Source: Impatiens glandulifera
Taxonomy: Eukaryota > Streptophyta > Magnoliopsida > Ericales > Balsaminaceae
Length of the DNA stretch: 64,000 nucleotides
Reading direction: 5' to 3'
Assembly (NCBI RefSeq): GCF_907164915.1
Contig: NC_061869.1
Coordinates: forward strand, 45,567,771-45,631,770
Under the pieces are notes generated by a model. That model did not search any database. It was not told the DNA's origin and worked only from the letters and a program-made list of their open reading frames with translations. This document shows, piece after piece, positions 11,939-22,650 of the stretch. Position 1 is the first letter of the stretch. Each line of letters starts with the position of its first letter. A program made the translations under genes and the position numbers.

Positions 11939-13255
11939 TGTTGGGTCAAATTATTTTGACTAAATGTCAAAGTAGTTTGACTATTGGAATTTTGATGATG
12001 AATGTATATAAAACTCAATATATGCGTCTAATTGCTTTTGGTGCAGGTGTATCAAAAACAGGTTATATTAGACTTGGTCTTAATGAGGTTCATTAGACCG
12101 ATTTGGCATTAGATGCACGGAGTTAGACGTGCAGTCCAACTAGCGGAGTTAGACATGCATTCTAACTAGCGGAGTTAGACGTGCAATCTCACTAGTGAGA
12201 GTTAGACGTGTAGTCTATCTCCTTTAGATTAGTCTGAAGGGATATACAGTTAGACGTGCAGTCTAACTAATGGAAGTTAGACGTGCAGTCTAACTCCTTC
12301 AGATTAGTCTGAAATGAATTGTAATTAGATGTGAAGTCTAATCCAATTAGACCAGGTGGTCTAATAGATGATTCCATTAGACGACCTCGTCTAATTTCAT
12401 TAGACGAGGTCGTCTAAGTGAAATACGTCTAATGTTAGGTTTAAGCAGTTTCTTGAAGCTAGCACCCATCTACCCGCGATCAACTAGCTGAATGCTACTC
12501 CTGCTCCACTTTCTTGTGAAGATCAGTACAACAGCCAGTTGCAACCAATTTATTAATGTCACGTAAGCAAATATTCTTCCCACTACTTGTTTTTGCAGGA
12601 ATATCCTTGAAGAATATTTGGCACACTACCAAATTGGTACGGCCACGAACTTAGTGCTTAGAGTCTGTTGTGTACTATGGAGACGTTCCAATGGAAGCTC
12701 GCCACGTGTCATTATTAAGATTTGACCGTTGGTACATGCTCCTATTTAAAGATCCTCAAGGACAACGGAAGAATCATCGATCTATCTATACTTAGATTAT
12801 TCTATCTTAACCGTCAGCTGCTTTCTTGCTTTTACTGTGTGTTGATCAAGAGAGAGTTAGAATTAAAGCACTGTATTAACTGAGTGATATTCTTCATATT
12901 GTAAGTTGAACAGAGTCTGTTCTGTTCAACAGTGAGCTAGTAGTGCGGTTGTATTTGATTCGTTGAAAGCTTAGTGAATCCTTCTGGTGGTTGGAAGAAG
13001 GGGTGACGTAGGAGAGTTAACTCTGAACATCCATAAACAAATTGCTATGTTCTTTCCTTCTGTCATCTTTTCATTCTTGGTTCTTAGCTTCAAACTCATG
13101 TAAACATTTCCGCACTTGAATCGTTCAAGATTTTGCAAGAGTTTGTGCATAATAGAAAGTGATCTAAATCCTTAATAGGATCTCTATCAAATCTTTTGTC
13201 CTAAGTCATTATCAATCGCCAGACCCCCGTCTCTATTGATTACGCCGATCCTATG
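11939..13255 (+). mobile_element. 3' LTR of copia element B
   Basis: Begins TGTTGGGTCAAATTATTTTG and ends CGATCCTATG against ATAAC. It is closer to the LTR of A than to B's own 5' LTR, suggesting recombination or template switching. It holds about ten TTAGACGTGCAGTCTAA-type dyads (12120-12420), a G-box (GCCACGTGTCATT, about 12700), TATTTAAA (12743-12750) and the conserved U5 block (12990-13030). It is shorter than A's LTR mainly because the dyad array is contracted. Confidence 0.85.
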
Positions 13256-13260
13256 ATAAC

Positions 13261-14420
13261 CTGCACCTGAAGTTGACCCAGGACCGAGCACCTAAGGACC
13301 GATGACGAGCACCGAGCACTTGAGAACCGAGCTACATGTTATTTTTTTAATTTTTTATTTTCTGCTTTTTAGACTTAGGGTTGTTTGGTTGACTTATGTT
13401 TTCTTCTTTTCTTAGTTAAAAGTTTGTTTAGTTAAAAGTTTGTGGCTTGTTTGATCCTAGGTTAGAATAAATTTTAAGATTAAACCCTTAACAAAAACTG
13501 AACTTAGACCTAACTTAAACTTAGGAATATTTTCCTTTTATGAATTTTTTGAACAAGAAATTTTTATATAACCAAAATAAAATAAAATAATTGTTTATAG
13601 AATTTATATAATTCACTTTAATAAAGTTATTAAAAATCAATCTAAACTTAGGACAATTAAATTTTGATCAATAGTTTGCTTAGTTTTGATTCTTTAGGAT
13701 GACTTTATGTGTGAATTATTTGTTCATGTATTCTTTTAAGTTTTATCGTTGTCTATTATTTTCTTGTATTTTATCTAATTCAAACCTTTTGAATGTTAAA
13801 GTGGAAAATTATAAATCGTAAAGTGTATTTAATTAGTAGAGACCTTAAGAGCGTTGTGGGACATAACTTATAAAAAATCATTTCTCATACGTAACCAAAC
13901 ACCGAACTCACTCTCTTAATTTCTTAATTTTAAAATTAGATGGCAACTCTCTAGTCGTGAGGTCAATTAATATTGAAAAAGTTAAAGTAGGCCTATGACA
14001 TACTTTCTATTAAAAAAAACTCTCAATCTCTTCCATATTAGACGAGATGTTAAGTTATGGAGTTTTCTACCAAGCCTCGTTTCATAAACTTAAAATTTTC
14101 AAACCTTAAAATTAATTACCCTCACTTTTCAAAATATGTTTTTTAAAAAAGGAGCTTCCCAAAAATTTCAAACTCGTCGATTAAAAAAAATGTTTTTTTA
14201 AAAAAAACCGATCACAATTTTCTGGACACTCTACTAGGGACATTCAACGTTTCGCTCCAAAAGTAATTTTGGCCAAGTATTTAGACTTTCTCACTCTTTA
14301 ATTCATACTCCATTGATCACATTATTTGACTATTTGTATGAGACATTGAGCTCCAATGTGGAGGTGTGTGAGTATATAGCATTAGATGAAGCTCAATGTA
14401 AGCATGAAAATTTGACATAC
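13261..14420 (+). mobile_element. Tat/Ogre-like gypsy debris: LTR end and leader
   Basis: Contains a few GGACCGA/ACCGAGC words (13283-13335). It also has a block (13850-13930) matching 17650-17720 and 37490-37560: GGGACATA..., a spaced GTAACCAA..CACCGAA, then GGCAACTCT. A TCTGGACACTCTACTAGGGAC segment near 14220 parallels 37780-37805, and a GAGCTCCAATGTGG segment near 14350 parallels 37925. These are the LTR 3' end and the 5' leader of a decayed gypsy element. The primer-site resemblance to the GGCGACTCTGCTGGGGAC motif of plant Tat elements is from memory. Confidence 0.5.
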
Positions 14421-15073
14421 CCTATTTTCAAAATAATATTATTATGTTGAAAAATATTTAATTAGTAGTTTGGATTTTTTATTCAAAATAACTTAAAGAA
14501 GGAATTAAAATCAAATTAAGATTAATTATTGTGATAATTAAACCTTAATTAAGGAAACTTTACAAAAATACAAAAATAATTTGAGGATAAAATATTTGTA
14601 TATATTTTACCTAAATTAGACTAAGGAAAGGGTTAAAAATATTTAATTATGATTTATTCATGATTTATGTTTAATTCATGACTTAAAAAAATTAAAAAAA
14701 TACCCCAAAATCCCCGAAAAATAAAATCTGATCTTAATTGTTATTATGATTCCAGAAATATTTTTTGTGAAATTTTTAGTGAAAAAATGGATTTAAAAGG
14801 GATTAAAAAGCTGTTTTTTAATAACTTTTTAAATAAAAATATAATTGCATAATCATGTGTAGCTGAAATTATGTTTAATCACTGCAGTAGAATTCTGGAC
14901 CATGAGATGAGCGCCCAGATCTCATCCAATAGACCAGACGCTCCCACACAGCCAGATATAGTGGAGTCACTCGCGCGCACCTGCACTAAATCAACTAACG
15001 GGACAGACTAACCCCGTTAGTCAACCAGGCTAACTACTAACAAAACTAGATGGAACTCGGCGTCCCATTACAT

Positions 15074-15370
15074 AAAACGACGTCGTTTTGTTCGTCTTCT
15101 TCGCTGGGATGCAGAGGTCATCAAATTCACTATCGTCACCGGCGTCCAATCTTTTAGAAATACTAGTTTCAGCCACAAGTGATCAAATCTGATAATTTCT
15201 TCTCCTACATGTTCCTCTCGTCATCTCCTACGATAGCCCTCTATCTAGAAGCCTTATCCCATTATAGATAAGGTTGTTAGCTGCCGGAGAGGATCTTAGG
15301 GTTAAGCTCACCAGAGATCAATTTTGTCTCAAATTATTCCTCCACATTCAACCTTCCCCTACTATAAATA
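15074..15370 (+). promoter_or_regulatory. Core promoter of the Tat-like LTR
   Basis: A perfect 16-bp palindrome AAAACGACGTCGTTTT (15074-15089) lies about 275 bp upstream of a TATA box TATAAATA (15363-15370). The palindrome is a word often seen in plant gypsy LTRs (from memory). Transcription would be rightward, into the LTR and leader. Confidence 0.55.
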
Positions 15371-16549
15371 CCCCATACCCTTCCACTACCAATCCATCAA
15401 ATAATTTCCACAAATTACACATCAATTCAACCCGACTAAAGACTTATAGATTACGGCGAAGAACATTTTTTGTCAAAACTTTCTCTAGTGATACAAGATT
15501 CGATCCAGGCTTCTGGATCGCTTCCAACACTGCCCAAGAATGTTTTCCAGTTGTTGGTATGATTCTAGAAACCTTGAATTTTGATTTGTAATTGAAAATT
15601 TTGAATTTCTTCAAATTTTATTGCTTGATCAGTTTGATCATGTTCTTGTGCTTGATTGTATGATTTTTTTTAAGAATAATTATGTACATCATGTGTGAGC
15701 TTTTTGTTAAAAGAAAATCGATCAAATCATCTTGAATCAAGATTTTGCAAAAATTAGTTTGAAAACTGATTTTTTTGAGATGTTGTGTTCTTGATTTAAA
15801 ACTGGATTTGTTGATCCGTATTGTTGTTATGCATGTTTGTATACATGTTTGAATGATTTCCAGTAAATGTAATCAAGTTTTGATCATGTCTGATCAAACT
15901 GAAATATCAGAAAAAAAACTTGAAAATTTGAATTTTCAAATTCCGTGTTCTTGATTTTAATCTGATTTTGTTGATTCAATTAGTTGTAATACATGTTTAT
16001 AAACATGTTTGTATGATTTTTAAATAACTGTAATCATGTTTTGATCATGTTTGATCAAACTAAAATTTTGAAAAAAAGTTTAAAAAACTGGAATTTTGAA
16101 ATTTCGTGTTCTTGTTTCTAAGTTTGATTTGTTGATTCAGTTAGTAGCTATACATGTTTGTTAATATTTAGGGATGAATCCCATGTGAATGTTTCACCCT
16201 TTTGATCATGCTGGATCAAATTTGATTTTTAAAAAAAGTTGGATTTTGATTCAATCTTCAAAAACTATTTTAATGATGTGATGATCTTCTTGTTTTCGTA
16301 TGGATTAACTATATTAATCATTTCAAAGCTAATGAAACAAAAATCAGGCCTTGAAATGGCCTAATTTAAAAGAACCAAATATTTGACATAGAATTGTCTA
16401 TCTGAAATTGATCCTCTTAATATCTTTAAAATCGTGATTTATGTTAGATTTTTTGTTTTTCATGATCATATGAACCTACTACAGCTTACGGATTGTGATT
16501 TTGACATCCCAATAAAAATTTATAGTCTTCTAAATTTTCGGACCAAAAT

Positions 16550-17240
16550 AAGAACACTCGGTCCTTTGAGGAAATTGACCTAGGACCATGCCGCCCGATC
16601 GAGGAAACTTGCCCAGGATCACGGATCTCGACCGGGGAAATCTACTTAGGACCGAGGACTGAAAGAATTTAATAAGGACCGACCGAATTCTCCTAGGACC
16701 AGTGGAATTTGACTAGGACCGGTAAAATTGGCTTAGGATGGGTTAAACTAAACCCAGACCAAATTAACATAGGACCAACCTTGCCACTTGACCTAGGACC
16801 GGTAAACCTAACAACTAATCTAGGATCGACATCCTCTAGCTTCTTCTTAGCCTAGGACCGACAAAACTAAACCCTAGCCCTAACACTAGGACCGATGTTT
16901 CCAATCTTAAGACCTAGCCTCATCTTAGCCTAGGATTGAAAAAACCAAACCCTAGCCCTAGCCTAGGACCGACGATTAAGCCTAGCCTCATCTTAGCCTA
17001 GGACCGAAAAAACACAACAATAGCCCTAGCCTAGGACCGACGATTAAGCCTAGCCTCATCTTGGCCTAGGACCGACGATTAAGACTAGCCTCATCTTAGC
17101 CTAGGACCGACAAAACCAAACCCTAGCCCTAGCCTAAGACCGACAATTAAGACTAGCTTGATCTTAGCCTAGGATCGTCAAAGTCAAGCCCAACCCTAGC
17201 CTAGGATCGAACCACCCTAGTCTTAACCGAGCCCGATCGA
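16550..17240. repeat. TAGGACCGA minisatellite
   Basis: Degenerate array of CCTAGGACCGA alternating with AACCCTAGCCCTAG and AAGCCTAGCCTCATCTTAG words, some forming a roughly 60-bp higher-order unit between about 16900 and 17180. The same GGTCCTAG/CGGTC words occur on the opposite strand at 58560-59040. Confidence 0.8.
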
Positions 17241-17870
17241 GCCTACATCGGCCAAAATAAACCCAGACCCAAGGACTCCGGTCTTAAAGGATTTTTTGGT
17301 TCCACTTTTCAAAACCCAGAGGTTTCGTAATTTTGGCACCCCAAAACCCATTTTCAAATAATCACGAAAGGTCAAAAAATAATATTTTTCACATTTTCGG
17401 GATATCACCTAAACAAATGTTTTGGATAAGTGCTCGTTTAGAATTTATGCTTCCATTCTCCTCTGATATTTTTAAGTTTTGTTAAATATGAACATCAACG
17501 CAACATGTACACACATCTCTTTTAAATAATTTTGTGCAATTATTTAAAGTTTATCCTCAATTATGACACTAGACTACTAATTAAATGTAAAGAATGTTAT
17601 AATTAGATTTATAAAAGCCAGAATTTGTTTATTTTAGAAGGATTTTGAAAAGTGTCCTTAGGCGGGTGCAAGGACATAGCGCGAAAGCCCTTTCTCGAGC
17701 GTAAACAGACAACGAACCACCATTTTCAGAAACTTTGGTATAAATACGTTTGTACACTTATCATTTTATTTATTTTCATAAACTCTTGGCAACTTTGATT
17801 TTCAAATAAATAATCTTTAAATTGATTATGTTTAACTAATTTAAATCGGGTTCTAGTTAAATTGTTATTT

Positions 17871-18720
17871 AGCCTCCTAGATTATTAATGTTTGAACAAA
17901 TGATTAATTACTTTTACATAATTAATTTCATACCGCTCCAAGTATTTTAAAAATCTTTTAAAAACTAAATTTTAAATTTTAAAAGATGTATGGCACGCAA
18001 ACCAAGGTTGAAATTCATCGAACCTCGAGTTGCCTCGTGGTAGTCCTTCCATATTGCCACGTGTCTTACAAACACATGTTAAGCTATGTAACGGGACATA
18101 GACCGAAGGGGGATTATAAAAACATTGATGAACTCACGCATCTATATTTTATGTGTTAATGGTAGTCAATGTGGATGACACCCTCAACCCATTCCTTGAA
18201 TTCTTTTGTGTGATTTGAAAGTTGAGAAAAACTCTAGTAAAAACCCGAATTAACCCTCTATTCTTTTCAAATATCTCCTACTATTGAAAATGAGGGATTT
18301 TGAAATAGAGATGAGGGATACGTTCAATTGAGAGCCCCTCTTACATCAAGAGATCCCTTTTAGGATAGTATCCAAGTTGGTGGAACAACTCTCTCTTAAT
18401 CCATTCCCATCTTTAGAAAAAAATCAAAAACCCAATTCGGCCAAGTCGTTACCTCGTCTCGTCATGTGAAGCAACAAAGCCTTGTCACGAAGCGTTTACT
18501 TTACTACTATCTATATGATAAATACATGTATGCATATAGATATATCTATACGCTTAGTTTATCTATTCTAAGTTTTAAAACGCTACGAAATATGTGTACA
18601 ATTTAGAAATTTTGAGACTAAATCTAATAATTTTAAAGGAAGAAAATCCTGGAAACCTAGAAAAGCTAAAAGAAGAATCTAATTTGACGAGATCTTGTCT
18701 TTATGTCTTTAATACATAGG
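17871..18720 (+). other. 5' leader of Tat-like element G1
   Basis: Non-coding leader. The part 18180-18500 is clearly duplicated at 38030-38340 (shared words include TTGTGTGATTTG, AACCCTCT.TTCTTTTCAAATAT, GAGGGATTTTGAAATAGAG and GATCCCTTTT.GGATAGTATCC). No open frame is conserved between the two copies. Confidence 0.65.
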
Positions 18721-19790
18721 TTATGATATCGATGGTAGACAAGTGAACCAGTGGGCAAGGAAGTTCGAAAGGGGAAGACTCCAATGTCACGTCTATAGTT
18801 TGAATAAGATCCTATGCTTGTGGAACTCACGATCTCATCCAAGATTGCTACTCAAAATGTGAAGAAGGTGGAAACTGGTTACTAGAACATTCCACCCAGG
18901 CTCAAGATAGATATGCCCTACAATCGAAGAATTCTGAGCTATTATTATGGTCAGATCCGATCATATCCTATTGTTGAAACCCCTTTTAGAGTCAGTATCT
19001 TTGAAAAAGATTATGATGGAGGAATTCAGTTATGATAAGTCTGATGTGGATCTAATCTTAAAGAACAACGTCATCGACTTCTAAAAGTGGCAAAAGTTGT
19101 TGGTAAGAAACAACAAAATTTCGGACATGCCCTATGTCCATATAATTGTGATGAAGGTACTCAAAGCCCACTATCTTTTGTCTCCAAGTGTCGGAAGACC
19201 ATCCTCAAAAATATTTGAAGTTACTCACACATTAAGAACGAAAGCTTACGACATCTCGGGTTTAGTCCTCGCGGAAATATTGCTAGGCCTTAATGAACCA
19301 ATCCAGAATCGAATTTCCGAATTAGGAGAACCCATGGTACTTTACATTTGGGTTCTCGAGAAGATCAAAGCGCTTTGTATAATTCTTACGCCTACCATCT
19401 TCAATCTGTATATTCAATGGATGCGACTCAAGGCGATCAGAACTTTAGTGGTGGTTAGAGACAACTCGCATATTAGAGATTTAATGCCTTAGTACAGAAT
19501 AGGAAAGATGATCTAATCAATGGGAGAACAACCAATCATTGTATTGTGCAGATTGAATCAAACAATTTCATATTACATGTCTCCTCTTTTCAGACAATTT
19601 GGTTTAAGAGAATCCGAACCATTAAAAGGAACGTTGTCACCCATCGATAGACCCATCAACTTCAAGTTCAACCAAGCATACTTTGAGAGGTGGACTAAAG
19701 AATTAAAGTGCAAGATCCCTTAAGAGTGGAAAGGAATTCCTCTTAGAATTGAAGAACAACCAAAGGGAAAGAAAAGGTCAAGGCAAGAGG
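18720..19790 (+). pseudogene. Degenerate ORF1 of Tat/Ogre-like element (DUF7745-like)
   Basis: Broken coding region downstream of the leader. The longest pieces are 19097-19492 and 19520-19723. Recognisable parts are PSSKIFEVTHTLR, SGLVLAEILLGLNEPIQNR and GEPMVLYIWVLEKI. These resemble the 'AILAE..R.LN ... QLLYVW' pattern of the plant protein family I know as DUF7745, which occurs as an extra gene upstream of gag in Ogre/Tat elements. The match is from memory and by eye. A paralogous fragment with PSSRILEVAYHMRR and CIILSEILMGLND lies on the minus strand at 54312-54572, inside gypsy H. Function unknown. Confidence 0.5.
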
Positions 19791-20009
19791 ACTTATGAAG
19801 AACGAATACCAGATTAATTTAGATTTCTTTTCATGTATTTTCCTATTATTAGACTAGATTTTATTTTTCTAGATTAGATTTTCTTTTTTGAGTGTTTGAT
19901 GTAACGTGAGGACAAAAAAGGTGGATTGTTTGCGATTGTGAGTTTGCAATTGTGAAAAAGGTGGATAGCACTTAAGGATTTAAATAAAACAACTCATTTC
20001 TATTTTACT

Positions 20010-20453
20010 CGTCATGAATGGGTAAATTGAGGGTTTATTACGTATTAGGGATTATGTGTATACGAGCAACGCATTGCTTGTTTTATTTGATAAAGGGTTC
20101 AAACTAACTTTTTTCTCTTGAACACATCATACTCATATTCATCATCATTTACAATGACTAACCCATCAAGAAGGTTCAATGAGTCAGTCTGTCTAAAGCT
20201 AGACAATCTTCGTGATACGTTAATACAATTGGGGCAATACTTTGAAGACCTGAATGCAAAAATCGAATCTTATGCGACAATCAAACCCCTTACACCAAAA
20301 AGATTGCGACAAGAAAGAGAAAAGGAATGCATGGCGTCCATGGATGGTTGGAAAATTGTAGAAAGGTCTATTCAAAACAAAAGTCAGGCGAGAACGTTAA
20401 ACCCAAGGACAGGTGTAAACACTCATTTTTGTTCCAGAAATTTATATTTTTAA
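20010..20453 (+). pseudogene. Unrecognised 100-codon element ORF, copy 1 of family F
   Basis: Open frame from the ATG at 20154 (MTNPSRRFNESVCLKLDNLR) to 20453, with a heptad-like leucine/isoleucine pattern (LRDTLIQLGQYFEDLNAKI). A second copy with the same upstream 100 bp is at 41090-41400 but is broken after about 30 codons. Both copies are followed by unrelated sequence. It probably belongs to the Tat-like element (gag N-terminus or an accessory ORF); no family is recognised. Confidence 0.4.
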
Positions 20454-20636
20454 ATAAATCTAGAGCCTACCAAATGGTTATTGTTTGAAAATATAAAATT
20501 ACTTTTTGGAGGAATAATATAGTATCTTGCAAATAAAATAAATAATATTTTTATAAATAGGTTGAATTTTAAATAATTTAATTTATTATTAAATATGTTA
20601 TTTTATTTTATATGATAAAATAAATAAGCAAATAGG

Positions 20637-20640
<4 letters not shown>

Positions 20641-20687
<47 letters not shown>
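20641..20687. repeat. (TA)n microsatellite in an AT hairpin
   Basis: About 23 TA units, flanked by the inverted words CAAATAGGCTAAT on the left and ATTAGTTTATTTG on the right, so the whole could fold as a cruciform. No gene is seen from 20454 to 20700. Confidence 0.9.
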
Positions 20688-20692
<5 letters not shown>

Positions 20693-20699
20693 TTAGTTT

Positions 20700-21495
20700 A
20701 TTTGTGCAAATAAATATGTTAAATAAAATTAATAAATATTAATTTTGATTTATTTATTTTTTTGCAGCGATTAAGAAAAATGATGAGAGGAAAATGGAAG
20801 ATTATTTACCGCTACAAAAAAATCATAAATGACCTAGGGTTCTTAAATAACCGGGCCTGGTGCAAAATTCTTTCCGCAAATTACATCGCGGAGGTGCAAG
20901 AGACCACTATAAATATCAAACAATGAAGAAGCGCCAACAAAAGAAAAAAGAGAAAAAAAAGAGCAAGAAAATAAAAGAGGAGAGAGTAAAAAAGAAGAGA
21001 AAAAAGGGTTTTTTGAGAGTTTCTTATTTTCTTTTCATCTGTGTGTGTGAGACTGTTGTTTGAAAGTTTCTTATCTGTTCAAGAAGCTTCTAAAATTTTA
21101 AGAAGCACTGTAAGTCTCAACCCTCATTTTGTCTTATTTTATTTTATCTATAAATTTTAGTTTGAGTTATTTCTTTTACGGTGTAATTGTTAATTAAAAT
21201 TCACTAATAACATGGTTAAAGTTTTTTCTTAGTTTGCTGAATTAAATTTATTCATTAACTTTAAAAAAATTTAGATTTAAATTTTAAGATTCAAATAAAA
21301 AAGTTGTTGTTTTCTACTTTTCCTCAATGACAACTTAAAAGTTCATACAAATTACTCATTACTCATGTATATTTTAGTTTTACTTAATTTTTAAATTTAA
21401 ATGTCTTTAACCAATTTGATAAATACTTAATAATAAAATCCAGGGTTGATTTTTTTATAATCATAAAATTAATTTATGAATATAATAAAGTTTAA
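20700..21495 (+). mobile_element. Tat-like gypsy LTR, copy G2, left part
   Basis: LTR-like promoter segment with a TATA box TATAAATA (20908-20915), a purine-rich transcribed stretch (20920-21010) and a possible splice donor ACTGTAAGT (about 21107). It is cut by the LINE at 21496. Its right part resumes at 37290 and reaches the same terminal block as G1. The basic open frame 20860-21063 is compositional, not a gene. Confidence 0.45.
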
Positions 21496-21647
21496 TTCCC
21501 TTTATTTTCTTTTTTTTTGGAAAACGGTTAGAACCATCTCATTAAAATCCCAAAAGTGGAAGGGTTAGAAATCATAATTAGACAAACCCTAGCTATGATT
21601 AAGGATGACAATCAAAAGACCCTAAAAAAAACTGATTGATAACATTC

Positions 21648-22131
21648 TATTACGGTCTACTCACCAAAACCTAGGTCCTAAAATATTTCTAGCACCCGTC
21701 TCTCGACCCTAGTGTGCACATGGGCCAGTTTATGTTTTTTATTGAATAATTCTGTTTCGTTCATTTCTCTCTTATTTCTCTTAAACCGAATTATGTTATT
21801 TTGGATATTTGTTGTAACCGAATACTCTTGGGTAATTCAGCCTCTTTAAATGTTGATGCCCACCCCACTTTTTGGGGCTATGAATGGAATCTTTTGGAAA
21901 GTTGTGCTCTAAGTTATTCTCCCGGTCTTGGACCCTTATCTTCGACTACTAGGTGTAAACTAGTAGTATTTCTCTTCTCACCTTTGACTCTTCTCTCCTT
22001 AACCCCGAATTCTCTTCTCATTTTATGTCCGCTGCGCTTGAGTGTTGAATTCCACCATCGACACGATAATCAAGAACCCATTTCTTGAATTAAAGAACTC
22101 GAAAGGCTCGGTTATAGTTTAAATCTTAACA
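21648..22131 (+). repeat. 5' LTR of gypsy J
   Basis: Begins TATTACGGTCTACTCACC (TG lost) and ends CTTAACA. It is nearly identical to 34769-35250 along its length, including the words CCCGTCTCTCG and TTGGGTAATTCAGCC. The open frames 21801-22088 and 34921-35208 are equivalent positions in the two LTRs and are not genes. Confidence 0.93.
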
Positions 22132-22134
22132 TAT

Positions 22135-22149
22135 TGGTATCAGAGTTGG
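22135..22149 (+). other. Primer-binding site of gypsy J
   Basis: TGGTATCAGAGTTGG, three bases after the LTR end, is complementary to the 3' end of initiator tRNA-Met. It primes minus-strand DNA synthesis. Confidence 0.9.
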
Positions 22150-22161
22150 CCGATTCTCAAC

Positions 22162-22650
22162 ATGGTAGAAACTCGACAACAATCGGAAATGGATGCTCTC
22201 AAGGCCCTTATTGAAAATCTGTCCCAACAAACAGTTGCGATGCAAGCTGCCATAAACCGAAGATTTGATGCGGCTGAAGAATGAATGGCAGCCTTTGAGA
22301 GCGGGGCATCTGGAAATTTGCAAGAACCCCGCCACAGACCCTATGATGATAATTCTTGCCACGGTCCTTCCCCATTTAGGCCCAGCACCCTGGCCAGAAC
22401 CGCGACCAACACTATGTTCCCCCCACTCGGTTAACCAAGGTCGATTTTCCTCGGTTTAATGGGTCGGATGTGGAGAGCTGGCTAATATCCTCCGAGCAAT
22501 TTTTCAGGACGGACAAAACTATGGATACCACTAAACTAGAAATCGCCCCCATTCACTTTTCTGGCGAAGCAAGAATGTGGTACGGGTCATATCTTCAAAA
22601 CCGAAATCATATGGTGGCCTTATCTTGGGAAGTGTTCAAAAGAGACCTTA
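22162..22650 (+). pseudogene. gag: gag of gypsy J, 5' part
   Basis: Starts at an ATG (MVETRQQSEMDALKALIE) just after the primer site. A stop and a frameshift follow near 22280-22440; the frame 22470-22650 then reads SWLISSEQFFRTDKTM, EIAPIHFSGEARMWYGSYLQNR and WEVFKRDLM, a typical Ty3/gypsy Gag core. Copia element C interrupts it at a leucine codon. The reading continues without a shift at 33186 (MTQFGP) once C and one CCTTA copy are removed, which proves a clean insertion into the gag gene. Confidence 0.85.

Larger units (their letters stand above)
594..13255. mobile_element. Head-to-head compound of copia elements A (minus) and B (plus)
   Basis: Two pol-less copia elements lie head to head: A on the minus strand (594 to about 8785) and B on the plus strand (about 8786-13255). 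Both outer ends are U5 ends of closely related LTRs. The left end reads TGATAGGATCG, which is CGATCCTATCA on the element strand, and is preceded by ATAAC (589-593). The right end reads CGATCCTATG and is followed by ATAAC (13256-13260). If these two ATAAC copies are a target duplication, the pair entered as one unit; the right LTR would then have lost its canonical CA end. A has no 5' LTR: its gag stops at about 8785, exactly where B's 5' LTR-like sequence begins. A chance 5-bp match cannot be excluded. Confidence 0.6.
14421..17870 (+). mobile_element. Tat-like gypsy LTR, copy G1 (boundaries approximate)
   Basis: A long AT-rich stretch with a GC-richer promoter part (14880-15600), tandemly related 180-bp segments (15600-16250, each with GATCATGTTTGATCAAACT-like words and ATTTTGAAATTTCGTGTTCTTG), a minisatellite (16550-17240) and a terminal block (17640-17870) carrying ACATAGCGCGAAAGCCCTTT and TTGGCAACTTTG. 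The same terminal block recurs at 37490-37640 and, inverted, near 58130-58200. The open frame 15274-15591 lies in the transcribed part of the LTR and has no recognisable protein features. Confidence 0.5.

Noticed and set aside
15274..15591. 105-codon frame downstream of a TATA box
   Set aside because: It lies in the transcribed part of a Tat-like LTR; no domain is seen and its amino-acid usage is like random sequence.
20860..21063. Lysine-rich 67-codon frame
   Set aside because: Purine-rich leader downstream of an LTR TATA box; the composition is low complexity and no homologue is seen.
21801..22088. 95-codon frame present almost identically at 34921-35208
   Set aside because: The identity is explained by the two LTRs of gypsy J; the frame has no protein features.
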